Positions 4,317 to 6,827 of a stretch of DNA of 6,827 nucleotides are shown here, one piece after another. This stretch comes from Klebsiella pneumoniae (GTDB taxonomy: Bacteria; Pseudomonadota; Gammaproteobacteria; Ga0077536), in NCBI GenBank assembly GCA_945873015.1, contig CAMCBY010000229.1:1-6827 (forward strand), read 5' to 3'. A program made the translations under genes and the position numbers. The notes beneath the pieces are model-generated. The model made no database searches and was not told the origin of the DNA. It saw only the letters and a program-made list of their open reading frames with translations. Position 1 is the first letter of the stretch. The number at the start of each line of letters is the position of its first letter.

Positions 4317-5963
4317 CTAGGCCGCCGCCAGGGCGGATTTGATCAAGGCCTGGCCTTCATCCTGAATGCGGCGCAGATGTTCGGCGCCACGGAAACTTTC
4401 TGCATAGAGTTTGTAGACATCCTCGGTGCCCGACGGGCGCGCCGCAAACCAACCGTGTTCGGTCGTCACTTTCAAACCGCCAATGGCAGCGCCGTTGCCG
4501 GGCGCGTGGGTCAAGGTGGCAGTGATGGCATCGCCGGCCAGGGTGCTGGCGCGCAAGGCGCTGGGGCTGAGTTTGGCGAGGATAGCTTTCTCGGCAGGGG
4601 TCGCCGCCGCATCGATACGCGCGTACACCGGCTCGCCGAGTGCCGCCACCAGATCACGGTAACACTCACCCGGGTCGCGACCACGCGCCGCCATGATCTC
4701 GGCAGCGAGCAAGTCCATGATCACGCCATCCTTGTCGGTACACCACACTTCGCCGCTGTGCCGCAGGAAAGACGCGCCCGCGCTTTCCTCACCGCCAAAA
4801 CCGAGCTCGCCCGACATCAAACCTGCGACGAAATACTTGAAGCCAACCGGCACTTCGACCAGCGGCCGGCCGAGACGTTTGGCGACGCGGTCGATGAGAC
4901 TGCTGCTGACCAGGGTCTTGCCGACTCCGGCATCGGCGCGCCAGCCAGGCCGTGCCGCGAACAGATAATCAATGGCGACCGCCAGATAGTGATTGGGATT
5001 CATGAGCCCGACACTGCGCGTGACAATGCCATGTCTGTCGCAGTCGGCGTCGTTACCGCAGGCCAGATCGTAGTCGTCTTTCATCGCGATGAGTTTGGCC
5101 ATCGCATAGGGCGATGAACAATCCATACGAATCTTGCCATCCCAGTCGAGCGGCATGAAGGCGAAGCGGCCATCGACCGTGGGATTGACCACCGTGATAT
5201 CGAGCCCGTAACGCTCGGCAATAGGCGCCCAATAATCGACCGCCGAGCCACCCAGCGGGTCGATGCCGATACGCAGACCCGCGGCGCGGATACGCGGCAT
5301 ATCGATCACCGCGCCAAGATCGGCCACATAGTGCTCGATAAAATCGTGACGGTAGGTGGTGTCGGCGCGCAGCGCCTGCGCCAGCGGCATCCGTTTGACG
5401 CCCGCGAGGTGCGCGGCCAGCAGATCGTTGGCGCGGTTCTCTATCCACTTGGTGATGTCGGTATCGGCCGGTCCGCCTTCCGGCGGGTTGTATTTGATGC
5501 CACCGTCCTGCGGCGGATTATGTGACGGCGTGATCACGATGCCATCGGCACGGCCACTGCTGCGGCCGCGGTTGTAACAGAGTATGGCGTGGGAGATGGC
5601 GGGCGTCGGCGTATAACCATCGCGCGCATCCAGCATGGTGATGACGCCGTTGCCGGCCAGCACTTCCAACGCGTCGCGCCACGCCGGTTCAGACAACGCA
5701 TGGGTATCGCGGCCAAGATAAAGCGGCCCGCTGGTGCCCTGCGCGGCACGGTATTCACACACCGCCTGCACCACCGCCAGCACATGGGCACTGTTGAAGC
5801 TCACTTTCACGGCTGAACCACGGTGGCCGGAGGTGCCGAACGCAACGCGCTGTTCGCGCACGCCGGCATCGGGCGTCAGGTCGCTATAAGCAGCCAGCAG
5901 TTGTGTGAGATTCACCAGATCCTCGGGCCTGGCACTGAGGCCGGCACGCGCATGCACGGACAT
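4317..5963 (-). CDS. pgm: Phosphoglucomutase, alpha-D-glucose-phosphate specific
   Basis: Cytoplasmic enzyme that interconverts glucose-1-phosphate and glucose-6-phosphate, linking glycolysis to glycogen and to UDP-glucose for envelope sugars. From 5963 it has 548 residues, close to the E. coli Pgm length (546). The four phosphohexomutase signatures are intact: AFGTSGHRG (41-49), the phosphoserine loop TPSHNP (145-150) with S147 as the phosphorylated residue, the metal site NDADCDR (304-310) with D305, D307 and D309, the sugar-recognition loop GEESAG (391-396), and the phosphate-binding RPSGTE (509-514). The longer open frame starting at 6038 adds a 25-residue extension unlike the family, whereas the ATG at 5963 has an excellent ribosome-binding site. 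Upstream lies a same-strand MFS gene 148 bp away, so pgm may have its own promoter; downstream the SDR gene follows after 11 bp. Assignment is very secure. Confidence 0.97.
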   Translation of the reverse strand: MSVHARAGLSARPEDLVNLTQLLAAYSDLTPDAGVREQRVAFGTSGHRGSAVKVSFNSAHVLAVVQAVCEYRAAQGTSGPLYLGRDTHALSEPAWRDALEVLAGNGVITMLDARDGYTPTPAISHAILCYNRGRSSGRADGIVITPSHNPPQDGGIKYNPPEGGPADTDITKWIENRANDLLAAHLAGVKRMPLAQALRADTTYRHDFIEHYVADLGAVIDMPRIRAAGLRIGIDPLGGSAVDYWAPIAERYGLDITVVNPTVDGRFAFMPLDWDGKIRMDCSSPYAMAKLIAMKDDYDLACGNDADCDRHGIVTRSVGLMNPNHYLAVAIDYLFAARPGWRADAGVGKTLVSSSLIDRVAKRLGRPLVEVPVGFKYFVAGLMSGELGFGGEESAGASFLRHSGEVWCTDKDGVIMDLLAAEIMAARGRDPGECYRDLVAALGEPVYARIDAAATPAEKAILAKLSPSALRASTLAGDAITATLTHAPGNGAAIGGLKVTTEHGWFAARPSGTEDVYKLYAESFRGAEHLRRIQDEGQALIKSALAAA

Positions 5964-5968
5964 GAAAA

Positions 5969-5974
5969 CTCCTT
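5969..5974 (-). promoter_or_regulatory. Strong Shine-Dalgarno of pgm, fixing its start
   Basis: Read on the minus strand, AAGGAG stands five bases before the ATG at 5963. It is the best ribosome-binding site in the window and excludes the upstream in-frame start at 6038. Confidence 0.88.
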
Positions 5975-6074
5975 GAGCAGGCGGCGACAACCTGGCCCGC
6001 TGATAGTGACGGTCGCCGCTGCTCGCCGGTGCGGACACGTCGATGGTTTATTCGGTTGCTTATCTTGTCACTCT

Positions 6075-6102
6075 CGCCTGCGCTTTGGCATGAGCGCAGG
6101 CG
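6075..6102 (-). terminator. Hairpin downstream of the MFS gene, possible terminator
   Basis: A perfect 10-bp GC-rich stem (CGCCTGCGCT / AGCGCAGGCG) with an eight-base loop starts nine bases past the MFS stop codon on the minus strand. No T-run follows on the minus strand, so it is not a textbook intrinsic terminator; it may stabilise the 3' end or cause partial termination before pgm. Structure is certain, function is inferred. Confidence 0.5.
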
Positions 6103-6111
6103 CATTGCGTG

Positions 6112-6827
6112 TCACACAGCGCGGTGTCGGCTGCGCCATGCGAGAACGGCGGTCAGCAGCAGCGCGAGCACATTCAACGCGGCGGAACTCATGAACGACG
6201 CGCTGTAGCTGCCGGTCACATCAAACAGCCAGCCGGCCGCATAGGGCCCGATGGCCGCTGGCGCGCCGGCGACCGCGAAAATCATGCCGACGATGGCGGC
6301 GACGTGGGCGCGCCCGAAAAGATCGCCACACAGCGGCGGCAACAGCGTCACGCCGCCGCCGTAGGAAAAACCAAACAGGGCCGCCGCCGCCCACAGCGCG
6401 GCGAGACTTTCGGCCCAGGCGAACAATACAAACGACACTGCCTGCAGCAAAAACACGCCAAGCAAGGCCGGCATGCGTCCAAACCAGTCAGACACCACCC
6501 CGGAAGACAGCCGGCCAACCACCCCACCGATGCCGATAGCGCTGATCACCGACGCAGCCTCGACCTTGCTGAACCCGAGATCCTCGGCAAACGCGGCGGC
6601 GTGCACGAACGGCACGAACACCGGCACCCAGGTCATGAAATAAATCGCAATCAGCAACAGGAAGGGCTCGCTCCAGCACACCTCACCCAAGGTTTTGCCC
6701 GGCCCGAGTTTAGTGACGGGCGGTGCTTCGCGGTCGCCATCGGGCCACAACCCGACCGATTCCGGATCGCGCAACATGAATCTTGCCGCGATGAGCATGC
6801 AGCTCGCGGCCACCAGCGCGATGATGC
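6112..6827 (-). CDS. MFS transporter, C-terminal half (5' end outside the window)
   Basis: Inner-membrane major facilitator superfamily protein; 237 residues are visible and the frame stays open to the window edge, so the N-terminal half is missing from view, not lost. The apparent GTG start at 6813 is internal: the preceding codons continue a hydrophobic helix (IIALVAASCML). Next comes a central loop, RDPESVGLWPDG, which resembles the RDPExxGLxPDG loop of MFS proteins related to oxalate/formate and monocarboxylate carriers. About six membrane helices follow, with a motif-A-like SDWFGR turn between the second and third, and a glycine-rich FGFSYGGG helix. The protein ends in a basic tail, WRSRHRAV. 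Substrate cannot be told from this half; an organic or monocarboxylic acid is a guess. It lies on the same strand as pgm, separated by 148 bp and a hairpin. Confidence 0.9.
   Translation of the reverse strand, partial: IIALVAASCMLIAARFMLRDPESVGLWPDGDREAPPVTKLGPGKTLGEVCWSEPFLLLIAIYFMTWVPVFVPFVHAAAFAEDLGFSKVEAASVISAIGIGGVVGRLSSGVVSDWFGRMPALLGVFLLQAVSFVLFAWAESLAALWAAAALFGFSYGGGVTLLPPLCGDLFGRAHVAAIVGMIFAVAGAPAAIGPYAAGWLFDVTGSYSASFMSSAALNVLALLLTAVLAWRSRHRAV

Noticed and set aside
4002..5117. A 371-codon open frame on the plus strand, antisense to pgm and the SDR gene
   Set aside because: It is rich in Arg, Ala and Pro with no recognisable motif, and it overlaps intact catalytic motifs of pgm on the other strand. 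It is a GC-driven shadow.
5964..6038. N-terminal extension of pgm by 25 residues
   Set aside because: AAGGAG five bases before the ATG at 5963 and the normal family length from that start show that the upstream codons are untranslated leader.
6814..6827. A genuine start of the MFS gene at 6813
   Set aside because: The codon is GTG within a hydrophobic helix, the frame stays open to the edge, and the visible part is only the C-terminal half of a 12-helix carrier.

Overview
The window is GC-rich (about 60% by eye) bacterial chromosome, tightly packed with housekeeping and accessory metabolic genes. Proteobacterial-type apt, DUF924, NRDE and EgtB proteins, plus a REP-type repeat beginning GTGG-GTCAGACT, suggest a proteobacterium, most likely an environmental gammaproteobacterium. 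I cannot name a genus, and the taxonomic call is inference.

Layout. Positions 22-3229 (+ strand) hold a compact four-gene run: apt (purine salvage), a DUF924 protein, an NRDE/TANGO2-like protein and egtB (sulfoxide synthase of ergothioneine synthesis). The gaps are 0, 3 and about 10 bp, so they are probably co-transcribed and translationally coupled. Positions 3230-3543 are a gene-free convergent junction filled with nested inverted repeats. An 85-bp REP doublet with perfect 24-bp arms is flanked by a direct repeat (ATGTTC, extendable to ATGTTCTG) and sits inside an outer 20-bp, 19/20-matching inverted repeat pair. Positions 3544-6827 (- strand) hold, in transcription order, the C-terminal half of an MFS transporter (cut by the window end), phosphoglucomutase (pgm) and a short-chain dehydrogenase-like protein.

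Function. apt recycles adenine with PRPP. EgtB joins a thiol donor to trimethylhistidine, but its usual partner EgtD is not in the window. The EgtB active-site residues (Tyr-Tyr at 88-89, Phe-Phe at 404-405) resemble the variant that uses free cysteine rather than the mycobacterial gamma-glutamylcysteine enzyme. pgm interconverts glucose-1-phosphate and glucose-6-phosphate for glycogen, sugar-nucleotide and envelope metabolism. The SDR behind it keeps the NAD(P)-binding fold but has lost three of the four catalytic tetrad residues, so it may be a pseudoenzyme or a divergent subfamily.

The items most worth a second look are the nested repeat island, the altered SDR active site, and the NRDE-EgtB pairing read together with the EgtB subtype. 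I saw no CRISPR array, RNA gene, prophage or defence system.
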